Below are positions 1-9,159 of a stretch of 64,000 bases of DNA, one piece after another. Made by a program: the position numbers and the translations under genes. Numbering within the stretch: position 1 is the stretch's first letter; every line of letters starts with the position of its first letter. This DNA comes from Microbacterium allomyrinae. Lineage in GTDB: Bacteria > Actinomycetota > Actinomycetes > Actinomycetales > Microbacteriaceae. The stretch spans positions 62,001 to 126,000 of the forward strand of contig NZ_JAGTTN010000001.1 of NCBI RefSeq assembly GCF_020682705.1. The letters run 5' to 3'. The notes under the pieces were generated by a model. It had not been told where the DNA came from, did not search any database, and worked only from the letters and a program-made list of their open reading frames with translations.

Positions 1-727
1 CCATGAGGCGGATGATCAGACCCTCGATGTCGAAGAGCGCATCCTGGATGAGCTCGTTCGACGCGCCGCGGTAGTCGCCGTACTTCTTGGTGCCGAACGT
101 GACCTGGTTGAACGACGGATCGGTACCGCCGATCTGCACGGCTTCCGTCGCCGCCGCCGCGGCACCGAACGATGCCAGACGCGGGAGGGTGATCGACTCA
201 CCCTTCGACGTCGTGAGCACGTACGCGCCCGCGGCGTAGACGCCTGAGAACTGCCGCAGCGGTTCGATCAGTTGCGCGAGGAAGGTCTGTCCGACCGTGT
301 TGCCACCGGCCGACGCGGTGCCGACCGACAGTGCACGCATGAGCACCGCGGCGCCCTCGCGGGTCGAGATCGCTCGCGACTCGTTGAGGTTCGACACGTA
401 GTCGAGCGGGGTCCGCGAGTCCGACAGCGCCGCGCGGACCTGATCCGCGAACTTCCGCACATCGGCCGCGTGGCCGAACGCGCCCGGGTTGTCGAGCAGA
501 TCGGCCGCGAATGACACGGCGCGCGCCTCGAGATCGCGCTGCTGCACGAGCAGGGCGATCCGGTCATCGAACGAATCGAATGCGCGGGTGAGCGCCTCGA
601 ACTTGGTGTGCTCGTCGGCCGTCAGCGCGCGCTCGGCGGCGATGTCCGCCAGCGGCTTGCCTTCGACTTCCCACGCCTTGCGCTGCTCGTCGGCGAGGGA
701 CTTGATGCGTTCCTGAATGCTGGTCAT
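1..727 (-). CDS. HK97-type phage major capsid protein, partial at window edge
   Basis: The reading frame starts at an ATG with the ribosome site AAAGGAG upstream and runs off the left edge, so only the first 242 codons are present. The first about 110 residues are polar and charged and look like the scaffold-like delta domain removed by the protease. The remainder begins the capsid fold, with a GGNTVGQTF stretch and a TEAVQIGGTDPSFNQVTFG segment typical of HK97-fold capsids. It directly follows the prohead protease and portal, the standard head-gene order. The C-terminal part is outside the window. Confidence 0.88.
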   Translation of the reverse strand, partial: MTSIQERIKSLADEQRKAWEVEGKPLADIAAERALTADEHTKFEALTRAFDSFDDRIALLVQQRDLEARAVSFAADLLDNPGAFGHAADVRKFADQVRAALSDSRTPLDYVSNLNESRAISTREGAAVLMRALSVGTASAGGNTVGQTFLAQLIEPLRQFSGVYAAGAYVLTTSKGESITLPRLASFGAAAAATEAVQIGGTDPSFNQVTFGTKKYGDYRGASNELIQDALFDIEGLIIRLM

Positions 728-742
728 CAGCACTCTCCTTTC

Positions 743-1420
743 TCAGATCCCGCGCTTGCGGGGTCGCGTCACGAGCGCGGGATGCGTCTCGCGTGTCATG
801 AATGCGGCACGGCGTGCCACGTCGAGCTCTCGGTCGCCGGGGGCGGCGGGAGACGGGGTGAGGGATGCGCGCACGGTGTCGAGATCGAACGCGCGCTGCA
901 TTTCGGTTGTCGCGCCCCAGTAGGCGGGATCCGCGACGGGGGCGACGTCGTGCACGACGGCACGCATGATGCGGCGGATCAGTCGCCCGTCGCGGTCCTC
1001 GCGCCACTCGGCGTCCTCATAGGTGCGCAGGTTGAACGCGAACGAGGAGTGCCGGTAGTCGCCACGCTCGGCGAGCACGGCGACGTCACGGCCGGCGTTC
1101 GTGTCGGGTAGGTCGTCCTCGTATCGCAGGCCGACATCGTCCACGAAACAGCGCAGCGTGCCGGCATCCGTGGTGCCCAGCAGCAGCTTGTTGGAGTGCT
1201 CCGCACGGCACAGCACCCGCGTGTGCAGCGACAGGTCGAGATCGCCCACAGGGCCGAACGCGCCCGGGTCGATCTCCTCGAACCATCCGCCGAGATCGCG
1301 CGAGACGAAATCGAAAACGGCCCCGTATCCAGTGAGGATGCCGGGGCCGCTGCCGCCCTCCACGGCGGCTCGGAATTCGACGGGTCGATCGACCACCCGC
1401 CGCTCGATGACGTGTGTCAT
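743..1420 (-). CDS. Phage prohead protease (HK97 family, peptidase S78/U35)
   Basis: This 225-residue protein should cleave the capsid delta domain and process the prohead. The catalytic pair is recognisable: a histidine in AEHSNKLLLG and a serine in RGDYRHSSFAFN, the usual spacing for this family. The start is the ATG that overlaps the portal stop as ATGA, and AAGGAGG lies just upstream. An open extension further upstream runs through the portal gene in another frame and is not believable. It lies between portal and capsid. Confidence 0.9.
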   Translation of the reverse strand: MTHVIERRVVDRPVEFRAAVEGGSGPGILTGYGAVFDFVSRDLGGWFEEIDPGAFGPVGDLDLSLHTRVLCRAEHSNKLLLGTTDAGTLRCFVDDVGLRYEDDLPDTNAGRDVAVLAERGDYRHSSFAFNLRTYEDAEWREDRDGRLIRRIMRAVVHDVAPVADPAYWGATTEMQRAFDLDTVRASLTPSPAAPGDRELDVARRAAFMTRETHPALVTRPRKRGI

Positions 1421-2580
1421 GGTGCCTCCTTCGTGATTGACGTCGCGATCGACTCGGCGAGCGATTCGGACTCGCTCTTGGTCGTCGCGTACCACTGCTG
1501 CCACTGCTCGAGTTCGGTCGTGTTGAGCCCGCGGCGCCCAAGCTCGCGGCGCGCCTCCGAGAGCGTCAGGGTTCCGTTGCGCAGTTGCTCGGTGATCGTG
1601 CGAGCGAACTCGAGGATCCCGGGCCGCTCGAGACGTGACAGGTCGTAGACCACCTGCAGGCCGTCCCGCAGCACGTCCGGGAATGCGGCCTCCGCTCGCC
1701 CGCTCACACCGCCCAGGGTCTTGATGCGGAACAGCGCCTGATCCATCTCGCGATTCGAGTAGGTGCGCGACGAGCCGGCCTTGCCGCCCACCTCTTCCGG
1801 TGGCACACCGTAGATGATCGCGATCTCGGTTGCCGAGGCCTCGATCGTCTGGAGGAACTGAGCCTCTTCGGGCGTGATCGTGATCTTGCGGTAGTCCCAC
1901 TCACCCGGGAGCGCGACCGGCTTTCCCTCTTTCGCAGCCTCCACGAATTCGTCCCGCGCCTCGCGCAGCTTGTCGGCGTCCAGCCGACTCCCCTTCGCCT
2001 GCAGGATCGCGGGCGGCATTGACGAGTTCTTCAGATACCGGCGCCCGTACTGACGCGCGAGGTCGCTCCACTCGAACGAGGCCGCGAACTGCTGGATCGG
2101 CGACATGCCCTCGACGCCGCCCGCGTCGACCATCTCGCGAATGTGCAGCAGGTTCCCGCCGCGCTTCACGAGATCAATCGGCCGACCGAGCAACCGGTAC
2201 ACCGGCTTGAACGGATTCGTACTATCGACCGTGACGTAACCGTCCGGGAGCCACTGGCAGTAGCGGCGCGAGTCGTCCACGATCGAGTAGGCGTTGCCGC
2301 GGTTCTTGAGCTCCGTTGTCATGATCACCCGGGAATCCCAGACGGACAGGATCGGTGACGGGTCGGCAAGGATCGGTGGCGTTGCGACCGGCTCGCGCTG
2401 ATCGCCGCGAAGCTCGGTCACGGTGATCGCGGACTGCGCCCACTGATCAGCGATGTACCGAACGGCCGCGTATGCCGCGGCCTGCCGCATCGCGCCACCG
2501 CGGCCGAGCGACTGCCACGACGGCCCGAAGGCGTCTTCGGCCGTCAGGTCGCGCGTCTCGGGCCGGGTGAACAGGCTCAC
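1417..2580 (-). CDS. Phage portal protein (HK97 family)
   Basis: This 387-residue protein should form the dodecameric ring through which DNA enters the head. Typical portal features are an early AAYAAVRYIADQWAQ segment, the LKNRGNAYS region and the later SNREMDQALFRIKTLGG segment. I start it at a GTG that overlaps the stop of the preceding small membrane protein as GTGA. Its stop overlaps the protease start as ATGA, so the three genes are translationally coupled. Confidence 0.9.
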   Translation of the reverse strand: MSLFTRPETRDLTAEDAFGPSWQSLGRGGAMRQAAAYAAVRYIADQWAQSAITVTELRGDQREPVATPPILADPSPILSVWDSRVIMTTELKNRGNAYSIVDDSRRYCQWLPDGYVTVDSTNPFKPVYRLLGRPIDLVKRGGNLLHIREMVDAGGVEGMSPIQQFAASFEWSDLARQYGRRYLKNSSMPPAILQAKGSRLDADKLREARDEFVEAAKEGKPVALPGEWDYRKITITPEEAQFLQTIEASATEIAIIYGVPPEEVGGKAGSSRTYSNREMDQALFRIKTLGGVSGRAEAAFPDVLRDGLQVVYDLSRLERPGILEFARTITEQLRNGTLTLSEARRELGRRGLNTTELEQWQQWYATTKSESESLAESIATSITKEAP

Positions 2581-2783
2581 TTGAACCACCCCGGAACCTT
2601 GATCGGGTGCGCGATGAACCACACCGCGACGCCTGCCACGATGAGCGCGAGCGCCACAGACCACAGTGCGACGCCCGACACCACGAGCACCGCCGCCGCA
2701 ACCTCCAGCGCGTCCTCGACTCGGACGGGAGTCCACCATTTCGCGATGGCTTGCAGCCGTTCGCGCACCCTCAACTTCGTCAT
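2577..2783 (-). CDS. Small phage membrane protein, unknown
   Basis: This 68-residue protein has a basic N-terminus followed by two closely spaced hydrophobic stretches (about residues 26 to 58) and a short tail ending GWFK. It lies between large terminase and portal, and its stop overlaps the portal GTG. The position is unusual for a holin, so a head-assembly or superinfection role is possible; I do not recognise the family. Confidence 0.7.
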   Translation of the reverse strand: MTKLRVRERLQAIAKWWTPVRVEDALEVAAAVLVVSGVALWSVALALIVAGVAVWFIAHPIKVPGWFK

Positions 2784-2794
2784 GCGTCCTCCGT

Positions 2795-4315
2795 TCAGTC
2801 CGAGCGATTCGCGCGCCTGAGCGCGTCGGCCGGGTCGTATGCGAGTTCGGGGAGCAGCGTCGCGAGCATCTGCCGCGCGTACGTCACGGCCACGAGCGCC
2901 GAGATCGGGCGCATCGACTTGCCGCGCATCCACTTCCACCCGCCCTCAGGTGTGGACTTCGTCGCCGCCGACTTCAGCGCCTCGGTCAGTTCCTCTTGCC
3001 CCAGGTGCACGACGTCGCGATTCAGCACCGCGTCGAGCAGGCCGGGGCCAGCAGCCGAGATGTGTGCCGACGTCATCAGTTCGACCTCGAGACTCACGTC
3101 GAGATCCGGGTCTGTCAGCTTCGGCAACAGGAACCCTGCCGCCTTGTGCTCGAGGTAGATCGGGCCGGGCACCTCGGCTACGAGATCGAGGATGCCCGGG
3201 AGTCCGTCGCGGTCTGGGTCGCCGTCGATGATCCAGTCCGTGCCCGGGCCGTCTGCCAGAACCTCGATGTGGATCTTGCCGTCTGAGCGGACACCCGCGA
3301 CGGCGATCGATGCCCATGCGGATTCCGGGGCAACGTCGATGACGTATACGACCTCGGGACGGGTGGACTCTGACCCCGGGTCGGCGCCGGCTTCCCATCG
3401 ATCCTTCGGGATCTTCCACTCGACCTCGAGGTCATCGCTCCACCAGTTCAGGAACGGACGCAGGAACGTGCTGCCCATCGACTCGCGAAACGCGGCGATC
3501 TTCGTCACGTTCGTCGTGAAGCCCAGCGCCGGCATGCACGACCACCAGGTGAGCGGGTCATCCGGGTCAGCCTTCTCGTGCGCCGAGTACTCGACGTAGA
3601 GCGTGCGCATCCGCTGCGCGTTGAGCAGCGACGGATCGGCGCGGAGCAGTTCGACACGGGCGCGCCCGGCCTCCGCTTTCTTCCACATGAACGGCGACTT
3701 GGTCTTCGACTCACCCGCCGTTGAGATCCACAGCGACTGAGAGTCATCGACGGCCGTCGTCGCCGGCATCAGCGCCGCCTCGAGGCGGTCATCCTTCTGC
3801 GCGAAGATCTCGTCACCGACCGTCAGGCCGAGCGTCCCGCCGTGCCCGGCGTTCTCGGTCGGCGCGTCGATCGACCACTTCGAGCCATTGAGGAACTTCA
3901 TGTGCTCACCGCCGTTGGTGAGATTCAGCGTGTTCCCGGTGCGGTTGCGTTGCAGCAGATCCCGGAAAGCCGACGCCGCGATGCGGTGGTGCTGTTCCTC
4001 TTGCAGCTTCTCCAGCGCCTTCTCGCGGGTCTGTGCGATGTAGAGGAGGTACTGCCGCTCGGGCCACATGATCATCCGATGCACGCCCCACGGCAGTACC
4101 AGCGACGTCTTGCCCGACTGGCGCGGCACGATGATGACGATCTCCGAATACCAGAGCAGCCCCGTCGCCGGATCGATCTCGAACGCGACCTCGAGAATGT
4201 CGCGCTGCCACGGCATCGCAAGCCACCCGAGCAGCTTCATGATCTTGATGACCTCGTGCGCTATCGTGCGCCGGGCCGGGTTACGCGGAGTTGACCACCT
4301 CGGGATCGTCTCCAC
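2795..4315 (-). CDS. Phage terminase large subunit
   Basis: The 506-residue product is the ATPase/nuclease that translocates and cuts phage DNA. A Walker A variant PRQSGKT sits near residues 64 to 70, and an acidic GDE near residues 167 to 169 is a candidate Walker B. The segment VVYVIDVAPESAW begins a likely nuclease domain with a metal-binding aspartate. I start at the GTG encoding VETIPRWSTP, which overlaps the small terminase gene by 35 bases; the frame is open further upstream but inside that gene. An internal ATG (MKLLGWL) is a less likely alternative. Confidence 0.9.
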   Translation of the reverse strand: METIPRWSTPRNPARRTIAHEVIKIMKLLGWLAMPWQRDILEVAFEIDPATGLLWYSEIVIIVPRQSGKTSLVLPWGVHRMIMWPERQYLLYIAQTREKALEKLQEEQHHRIAASAFRDLLQRNRTGNTLNLTNGGEHMKFLNGSKWSIDAPTENAGHGGTLGLTVGDEIFAQKDDRLEAALMPATTAVDDSQSLWISTAGESKTKSPFMWKKAEAGRARVELLRADPSLLNAQRMRTLYVEYSAHEKADPDDPLTWWSCMPALGFTTNVTKIAAFRESMGSTFLRPFLNWWSDDLEVEWKIPKDRWEAGADPGSESTRPEVVYVIDVAPESAWASIAVAGVRSDGKIHIEVLADGPGTDWIIDGDPDRDGLPGILDLVAEVPGPIYLEHKAAGFLLPKLTDPDLDVSLEVELMTSAHISAAGPGLLDAVLNRDVVHLGQEELTEALKSAATKSTPEGGWKWMRGKSMRPISALVAVTYARQMLATLLPELAYDPADALRRANRSD

Positions 4316-4907
4316 TCCGCTCGGGAGCCCGGATCTCGTCCACGAGGAGCTTGAAGACATGCGCCGCTCCCCCGTCCGCACCCTTGAGGTCGGCGAGCAC
4401 GGCGCGCATTGCCTCGATCGTTGACTTGTAGTTACGTCCCGCGTCGGGGTCATCGAGCACCTGGGCACCGCGCAGCACCATCTCGTGCCGCATCGCAGCC
4501 GAGTCATCCACCGGCTCGCCGAGCGCCTTCACCGTCGCCCGCGTCACCGCACCCACGACCACCCGATACCCCGCCGCGCGAATCGCGTCGGCCGCGATCA
4601 CGGATGCCGTGCCCTGGTCGCCCTTCGCATCCCACAGCGCGGACTCGATGATCTGTGCGAGCTCGTCATCCGACGACGGGCGACGCACGCTCGGCTGCTC
4701 CGAATCTGTAGGGCGCTCCGAGAATGTAGGGCGCGCCCTTTTCGGCGCCCTCTTCGACGGTTTCGACTCGCCGCTGCGCGCACGATACTTCGCCGTGTCA
4801 TCGGCTTTCCACTTGCGACACTTCACGCACGGTCGACCGCCAACGCCGTCCTTGCATCCCGCTCGGTACATGGCGCGGGTGCCGTGCGCAGCACTCTTGC
4901 CAGCCAT
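4281..4907 (-). CDS. Putative terminase small subunit with N-terminal Cys-rich motif
   Basis: This 208-residue protein lies directly upstream of and overlaps the large terminase, which is the main reason for the call. The N-terminus carries HGTRAMYRAGC followed by CVKC, a C-x8-C-x2-C arrangement that may bind zinc. A low-complexity RPTFSERPTDSE segment and a helical C-terminal half follow. The ATG start has a good GGAGGT ribosome site. Repeats that could be its binding sites lie within and just upstream of the gene. Confidence 0.7.
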   Translation of the reverse strand: MAGKSAAHGTRAMYRAGCKDGVGGRPCVKCRKWKADDTAKYRARSGESKPSKRAPKRARPTFSERPTDSEQPSVRRPSSDDELAQIIESALWDAKGDQGTASVIAADAIRAAGYRVVVGAVTRATVKALGEPVDDSAAMRHEMVLRGAQVLDDPDAGRNYKSTIEAMRAVLADLKGADGGAAHVFKLLVDEIRAPERSGDDPEVVNSA

Positions 4908-5024
4908 CGACACGACCTCCGCTCTGCGCCGATCTGAGCGCTCCGATTCCGACCACACACACCGACCCACACCCCGACCGAGTCAGGTCGCCCACGGTGC
5001 CCCTGCGCCCTACACCGCCCTACA
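4707..5024. repeat. Four copies of 9-mer TGTAGGGCG around the small terminase gene
   Basis: TGTAGGGCG occurs on the plus strand at 4707-4715 and 4725-4733, inside the small terminase gene. Its reverse complement CGCCCTACA occurs at 5006-5014 and 5016-5024, in the gap before that gene. Two direct pairs thus face each other about 270 bases apart. Small terminases commonly bind repeated sites in or next to their own gene, so a packaging recognition site (cos or pac) is the natural hypothesis. The 4908-5169 gap also has a very G-rich stretch near 5057-5090. Confidence 0.5.
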
Positions 5025-5169
5025 CGAACCAAAACGAATCGGGGAGAGGGAGTTTTGGGCGGGGGTGCGGAAGGGGGTGGGGGGTGGAAAAAATCGAACG
5101 TAGCTCCGGGTGGGGCCGGGCGGCGGGCGGGTCGGTGCGTGCTCGTGCTGCGTTCGCGTTCGTCAGCGT

Positions 5170-5481
5170 TCAGCGTTTACGTTGTCCTGCCTTCGCCCAC
5201 CTGGATGACCGGGCGCCCCGGGGGACGGCGGGTGCCCGGTCCCTCCTGGCCGCGTTGCATCCCATGTGTGCGGGCCTCAGGTTCCACAGGTCCCATGTCC
5301 CACCCTTCGACGCAGGCACAACGTGATCGAGGGAAGGGCCGAGAGAGTGACGTGGTCGGAGGTCGAACCGGATAGGCCCACGCTCTCCACGGCATAGCCA
5401 GCATGTAGACCCAGGAGGGCACACGATGGCGAGGAGACGGGCATACTCCGTCGCGCTCAGCTTTGGAGCGTGATGAGGCAT
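5170..5481 (-). CDS. HNH endonuclease, packaging-associated
   Basis: This 103-residue protein has a CWLC pair, an LDHVVPASKGG core with the catalytic histidine, the downstream NLRPAH asparagine and a CNAARRDR tail, which together form a classic HNH fold. HNH proteins next to terminase assist DNA cleavage at cos in HK97-like phages. I choose the ATG preceded by GAGGAGG rather than an upstream start six codons earlier. It lies between the tail gene and the terminase genes. Confidence 0.85.
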   Translation of the reverse strand: MPHHAPKLSATEYARLLAIVCPPGSTCWLCRGERGPIRFDLRPRHSLGPSLDHVVPASKGGTWDLWNLRPAHMGCNAARRDRAPAVPRGARSSRWAKAGQRKR

Positions 5482-5519
5482 GCCCGCCTCCTCGGTCAAT
5501 CACTGTTTCAATTGGTGGA

Positions 5520-8159
5520 CTACGCGTCGAGCGGCACGTCCCACAGGGCCGACAGGTAGAGCATCATTGCGGTGATCTGCTCGGCGGTGTGCTTGCCCGA
5601 GTAGGCGTAGACAGCGCTGATCCGCGCGTCGTAGCCGGTGGTGCCGCCACCGAACTGGCCGAGCCCAATGCCGTCGAGTGTTGCCGTCGCGGTCGTTACT
5701 GCCACCGAGACGGGCGATCCGATGACGTTCTGGTGGATCGTGCCGAAGTTGCTGTCGAACGTCACCGCAGTGATCTGCCAGCCGGTGTCGCCGCCGTTGG
5801 GCTGACCCGCTGGGGTGGCGAGCGCCGACGTAGCGGTCAGGTACGCCCCGGTGGACGACTGGTGCCCATAGGCCACAGCCGTGCCCGTCGCGCCGCCACG
5901 GAAGACATCCTGACGGCCCGCGCCGAGCGACACCATGCGGTGCACCATGTAGAACGTCAGCGGCGTGCCGGCTGCGGTCGCGGTGGCCCAGTCGGGCGCG
6001 TCGAGCCGGTCCGCTTGGAACCGGATCGACGCGTGCCCGTGCGAGTCTGCCGCGACCTTCACCGGCTGCAGGCTGCCGGTGGCCTGCACCAGTGCCTCAA
6101 CCCGTGACCCTCGGGGCGGGGTGAGCGACGTGACCGCTGCCCCATCCGCCAGCGCCGAGATCGCCGCGACGGTGATCTCCGCGAGCAGGTTCGTCAGGAT
6201 GATGTCCGTCAGGAACTCGGCCAGGATCGTGACCGTGACCGCGGTCGACGTGCTCGGCTTGTACGAGTACGAGTCGGCCGGGACGAACCTCGCGGTCAGC
6301 GAGTGCGTGCCGAGAGCGAGCGCGTCGGTGGTGAACGTGGCTTCGCCGGCGACAGCGGTCGCCGTGCCGATGACCGCACCATTGGAACGGAACTGGACGG
6401 TGCCGGCGACCGCGGGGCTGAGCGTCGCCGTGAGCACGACATCCTCGCCCTGCTCCTGGTAGCCGGTAGGTGTCGCCTCGAGGGTGATTCCCACGGAATC
6501 CTGGCGGATGCTGGCAAGCGCCTGCCCGACCTCGTTCACGTCGATCTGTGCGTACATCGCGGCGGCGATCGCCTGGTGGCTGGCGAAGCTCGGGTGAATG
6601 CCGTCGGAGATCAGGCCCATGTTCGATCCTTGGATGTCCCGGTATGGTCTGCCGTTCGCAATCGCCGCGTCACGCACTGCCGCGGACACGGCCGAGAACG
6701 AGATCAGCGGCGACGAGAACGTGTAGACCAGCGGCACGTCCGCCAATACCGCGAGCCCTGGGAGCGCCGCGGTGTACACGTCATTCGCGTTGTCGTCGTT
6801 GCGGGAGGCCGGGATGCACATCATGTGCGGGTGCGCGGCCGCGGCGAACGGGAAGCGCTGCGTGAAGTTGTTCGCTTCGTCCGGATCCCAGCCGCTGCCT
6901 GCGATCGACACATTGATGAACCGATCGGCGCCGAGCAGATGCGCGACGAAGTTCGGTGCCGTCTCCAGTCTCGACGTGGTGTCGGCCGCGACGCCGGCAC
7001 CGTCCCCGAAGGAGTCCCACACGAACGTGAGCGCAAACCGGATCGGCTGCTGCGGACGCGTGACTGCCTGACCGGCTGGCACGATGACGCCGCCGAACTT
7101 CCCGACCCCGAGGAGCTCGACCCGGATGAACCGGGCCTTTCCGGTCGGGAACGTGACGTGCACGTACTGTGTGGTCGCGCTCGTCACCGTGAACCGGTCG
7201 AGGTCGAGCGAGTGCCAGCGGCCGTCGATCACGAGGCGGATGCCGAGCGTGGTCGAGGACGACTCCACCTTGATCCAGAACTCGGTGTTGCCACGGTCGG
7301 TGACGAACTCCGGGTGCAGCAGATAGGAGGCGCCCGCCTCGGGTGCGGCGGGGCCGACCCAGTTCGCGTCGATCACGGTCACGCGCGGTCCGCCGTTGTA
7401 CCGGTACGCGACATCCGCGTCACCGTCGCTCGGTGCAGTGAGCGTCCCGGTCGGCAACGAAGTCCCGACCGTGATGGTCGGAATGTCCCCCGCAGCAGGC
7501 GAAGCAAACGCCTGCTCCCACGTGCGGCGACCACCACCGGACGCCGCGATCGCTCCATCAATGGTGCCGCCGAGCTGGACGGCGAATGCTGACGCCGGGG
7601 TTGCTGCGGTCGCTGTCAGGATCGCGTCCGTAGGCGTCAAAGCGCCCTCGATAGCGCCTGCAACCGCCACAGCGGTCGCCGTGACCTCCACGGCCGTCGA
7701 GGCGGCACCCACCGCCACATCACGAGCGGACTCCGCACGATCAGCGATCACCGTCGAGACTGCGTCGCCATCCTCGCCCTTGTCGCCGCGGCCCATCGTT
7801 GCCACGATGACCAGTCGCTCGCGCTCCGGTGTCGACTTCGGCGCCGAGAACGTGACAGAACCCGTCGTGAACGTCGACACCGTGCCGTCAGGCGATGTCC
7901 CGCGAAGGATGAACCGATCGCCCGCGACGGCCGCGGCCGTGACCTCAGGCGACGCCGTCACCTGGATCTCGCCCCGCACGGCACCCGACGAATCGACGTC
8001 GAGCTCTGCATCGCCGAGCGTCGCGACGAGCACCCAGCCCGACAGGTCCTTCGGTGCACCGTTGCCCGACGCGACACGCACCAGGCGCGCCCACGAGTCC
8101 CCCGGGAACACGTGCGCCGGCCGGTCGACCGGATACTCGACCATGTCCTGAATAGTCAT
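5520..8159 (-). CDS. Large tail/tail-fibre protein with SGNH hydrolase and Ig-like domains
   Basis: The 879-residue product has a short collagen-like GDKGEDGD segment near residue 125, a beta-rich middle, then an SGNH/GDSL-type hydrolase domain from about 375 to 545. The nucleophile block reads WDSFGDG (Ser383), block III resembles SRNDDN, and SDGIHP supplies Asp519 and His522. An Ig-like domain with the pattern of bacterial Big_3-type repeats covers about 550 to 645, followed by a concanavalin-like C-terminus. Such proteins bind or trim surface polysaccharide. The start ATG follows GAGAGGGG. Confidence 0.75.
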   Translation of the reverse strand: MTIQDMVEYPVDRPAHVFPGDSWARLVRVASGNGAPKDLSGWVLVATLGDAELDVDSSGAVRGEIQVTASPEVTAAAVAGDRFILRGTSPDGTVSTFTTGSVTFSAPKSTPERERLVIVATMGRGDKGEDGDAVSTVIADRAESARDVAVGAASTAVEVTATAVAVAGAIEGALTPTDAILTATAATPASAFAVQLGGTIDGAIAASGGGRRTWEQAFASPAAGDIPTITVGTSLPTGTLTAPSDGDADVAYRYNGGPRVTVIDANWVGPAAPEAGASYLLHPEFVTDRGNTEFWIKVESSSTTLGIRLVIDGRWHSLDLDRFTVTSATTQYVHVTFPTGKARFIRVELLGVGKFGGVIVPAGQAVTRPQQPIRFALTFVWDSFGDGAGVAADTTSRLETAPNFVAHLLGADRFINVSIAGSGWDPDEANNFTQRFPFAAAAHPHMMCIPASRNDDNANDVYTAALPGLAVLADVPLVYTFSSPLISFSAVSAAVRDAAIANGRPYRDIQGSNMGLISDGIHPSFASHQAIAAAMYAQIDVNEVGQALASIRQDSVGITLEATPTGYQEQGEDVVLTATLSPAVAGTVQFRSNGAVIGTATAVAGEATFTTDALALGTHSLTARFVPADSYSYKPSTSTAVTVTILAEFLTDIILTNLLAEITVAAISALADGAAVTSLTPPRGSRVEALVQATGSLQPVKVAADSHGHASIRFQADRLDAPDWATATAAGTPLTFYMVHRMVSLGAGRQDVFRGGATGTAVAYGHQSSTGAYLTATSALATPAGQPNGGDTGWQITAVTFDSNFGTIHQNVIGSPVSVAVTTATATLDGIGLGQFGGGTTGYDARISAVYAYSGKHTAEQITAMMLYLSALWDVPLDA

Positions 8160-8171
8160 CGCGGACCCCTC

Positions 8172-8336
8172 TCAGTAGTGCGTGCGTGCAGGCCGGATCT
8201 CGCGCTCTGCACGCGACACAGCCCGCTCGGGCGGGTCAGCATGGAACGACACGAGCGCTTCGATCGACGGCGGCACGTGCGGCGTCTGCGCCACGACGCT
8301 GAACGTCGCCGTCTCCGTGAAGCCGCCGCCGAACAT
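8172..8336 (-). CDS. Small phage protein, 54 residues, unknown
   Basis: A short frame begins MFGGGFTETATFSVV and ends PARTHY. Its ATG overlaps the stop of the upstream four-helix membrane gene as TGATG, and it ends 12 bases before the tail-protein start. The tight packing supports a real gene. I do not recognise the family; a tail-fibre accessory or chaperone role is possible from position only. Confidence 0.6.
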   Translation of the reverse strand: MFGGGFTETATFSVVAQTPHVPPSIEALVSFHADPPERAVSRAEREIRPARTHY

Positions 8337-9145
8337 CAGCCGACGTACCGGAGACGGTCACCGAAATCGGCAACCGAGAAGATCAGCGCCGGATCGACCG
8401 CCTCGAGCAGCGCACGCGTGAACTGCGCCGTCGACAACACCACGTCGACCGAAACCCCGTTGAACTCCTCGAGGCTATGAATCCGCACGATCGAGAGGAC
8501 TTGTGCGGGCGCGAGCAGTTCGCGAATGTCGCTATCCGTTGGTGCGGTGACGATCGACGTCGGCAGGATAGTCGGCGAGAACACGGCCACCCGAAGGCCC
8601 GAGAACGGCGCCGTCCACTCGGGGTCGCGTTCCTTCGCGAAAGTCGACGGATGCGCCTCAAAGGCCCGTGCAGCGCCAGCCTCCCGGGCGGCGCGATCCG
8701 AAGCGATCGCGGCCAGCACGTCATCCCGAGTCGAGGCGATCACACCGACCGGATCCAGCGTGTGCGCGTTCACGACCTGCACGAACGCCGTAAGGATCGA
8801 CACGAGCACGGTCGCGACGGCCACGATCTGAGCGGCCGTCTCATCGCCCCACACGTTGAAGATGATCCCCACGGCACCGAGAGCCGCCGCAAGGCTGTAG
8901 ATCGCGGCACGACCGGCTGTGTTGAACCACGTGTACCACTCCGACGAGCGGAGGAGCACGAGGCCAATCACACCCTGCGCGGCGATCAGCACCGATGCGG
9001 CGAGCGTCGCCAGCGCGGTCGACTGATCGGCCGAGACTTGACCGAGCACGACGAGCAGCGTCAGAGCGCTCGTGATGAGCGCCTGGATCGCGGCACGTCG
9101 ACTGTCGGAGAACCAGCCCGCGGCGCGGGCGAGAAGAGCCTTCAT
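8336..9145 (-). CDS. Phage protein with four membrane segments, holin-like candidate
   Basis: The 269-residue product has four hydrophobic segments in its first about 130 residues (near 20-40, 44-66, 76-98 and 103-125) and a soluble C-terminal half of about 140 residues. It sits in the lysis block beside the endolysin, so a holin role is possible, but the soluble half is unusual for a holin and could instead be tail- or membrane-associated. The ATG preceded by AAAGGGG is chosen over an upstream in-frame start. Confidence 0.6.
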   Translation of the reverse strand: MKALLARAAGWFSDSRRAAIQALITSALTLLVVLGQVSADQSTALATLAASVLIAAQGVIGLVLLRSSEWYTWFNTAGRAAIYSLAAALGAVGIIFNVWGDETAAQIVAVATVLVSILTAFVQVVNAHTLDPVGVIASTRDDVLAAIASDRAAREAGAARAFEAHPSTFAKERDPEWTAPFSGLRVAVFSPTILPTSIVTAPTDSDIRELLAPAQVLSIVRIHSLEEFNGVSVDVVLSTAQFTRALLEAVDPALIFSVADFGDRLRYVG

Positions 9146-9159
9146 GATGTCCCCTTTCG

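Noticed and set aside
1421..1900. Long in-frame extension upstream of the prohead protease
   Set aside because: It lies entirely inside the portal gene in another frame and is Arg/Gly-rich; the ATG with AAGGAGG at 1420 explains the gene.
5030..5100. G-rich stretch as the cos cleavage site itself
   Set aside because: It is only a compositional feature; no defined staggered site or symmetry could be identified, so only the repeats were annotated.
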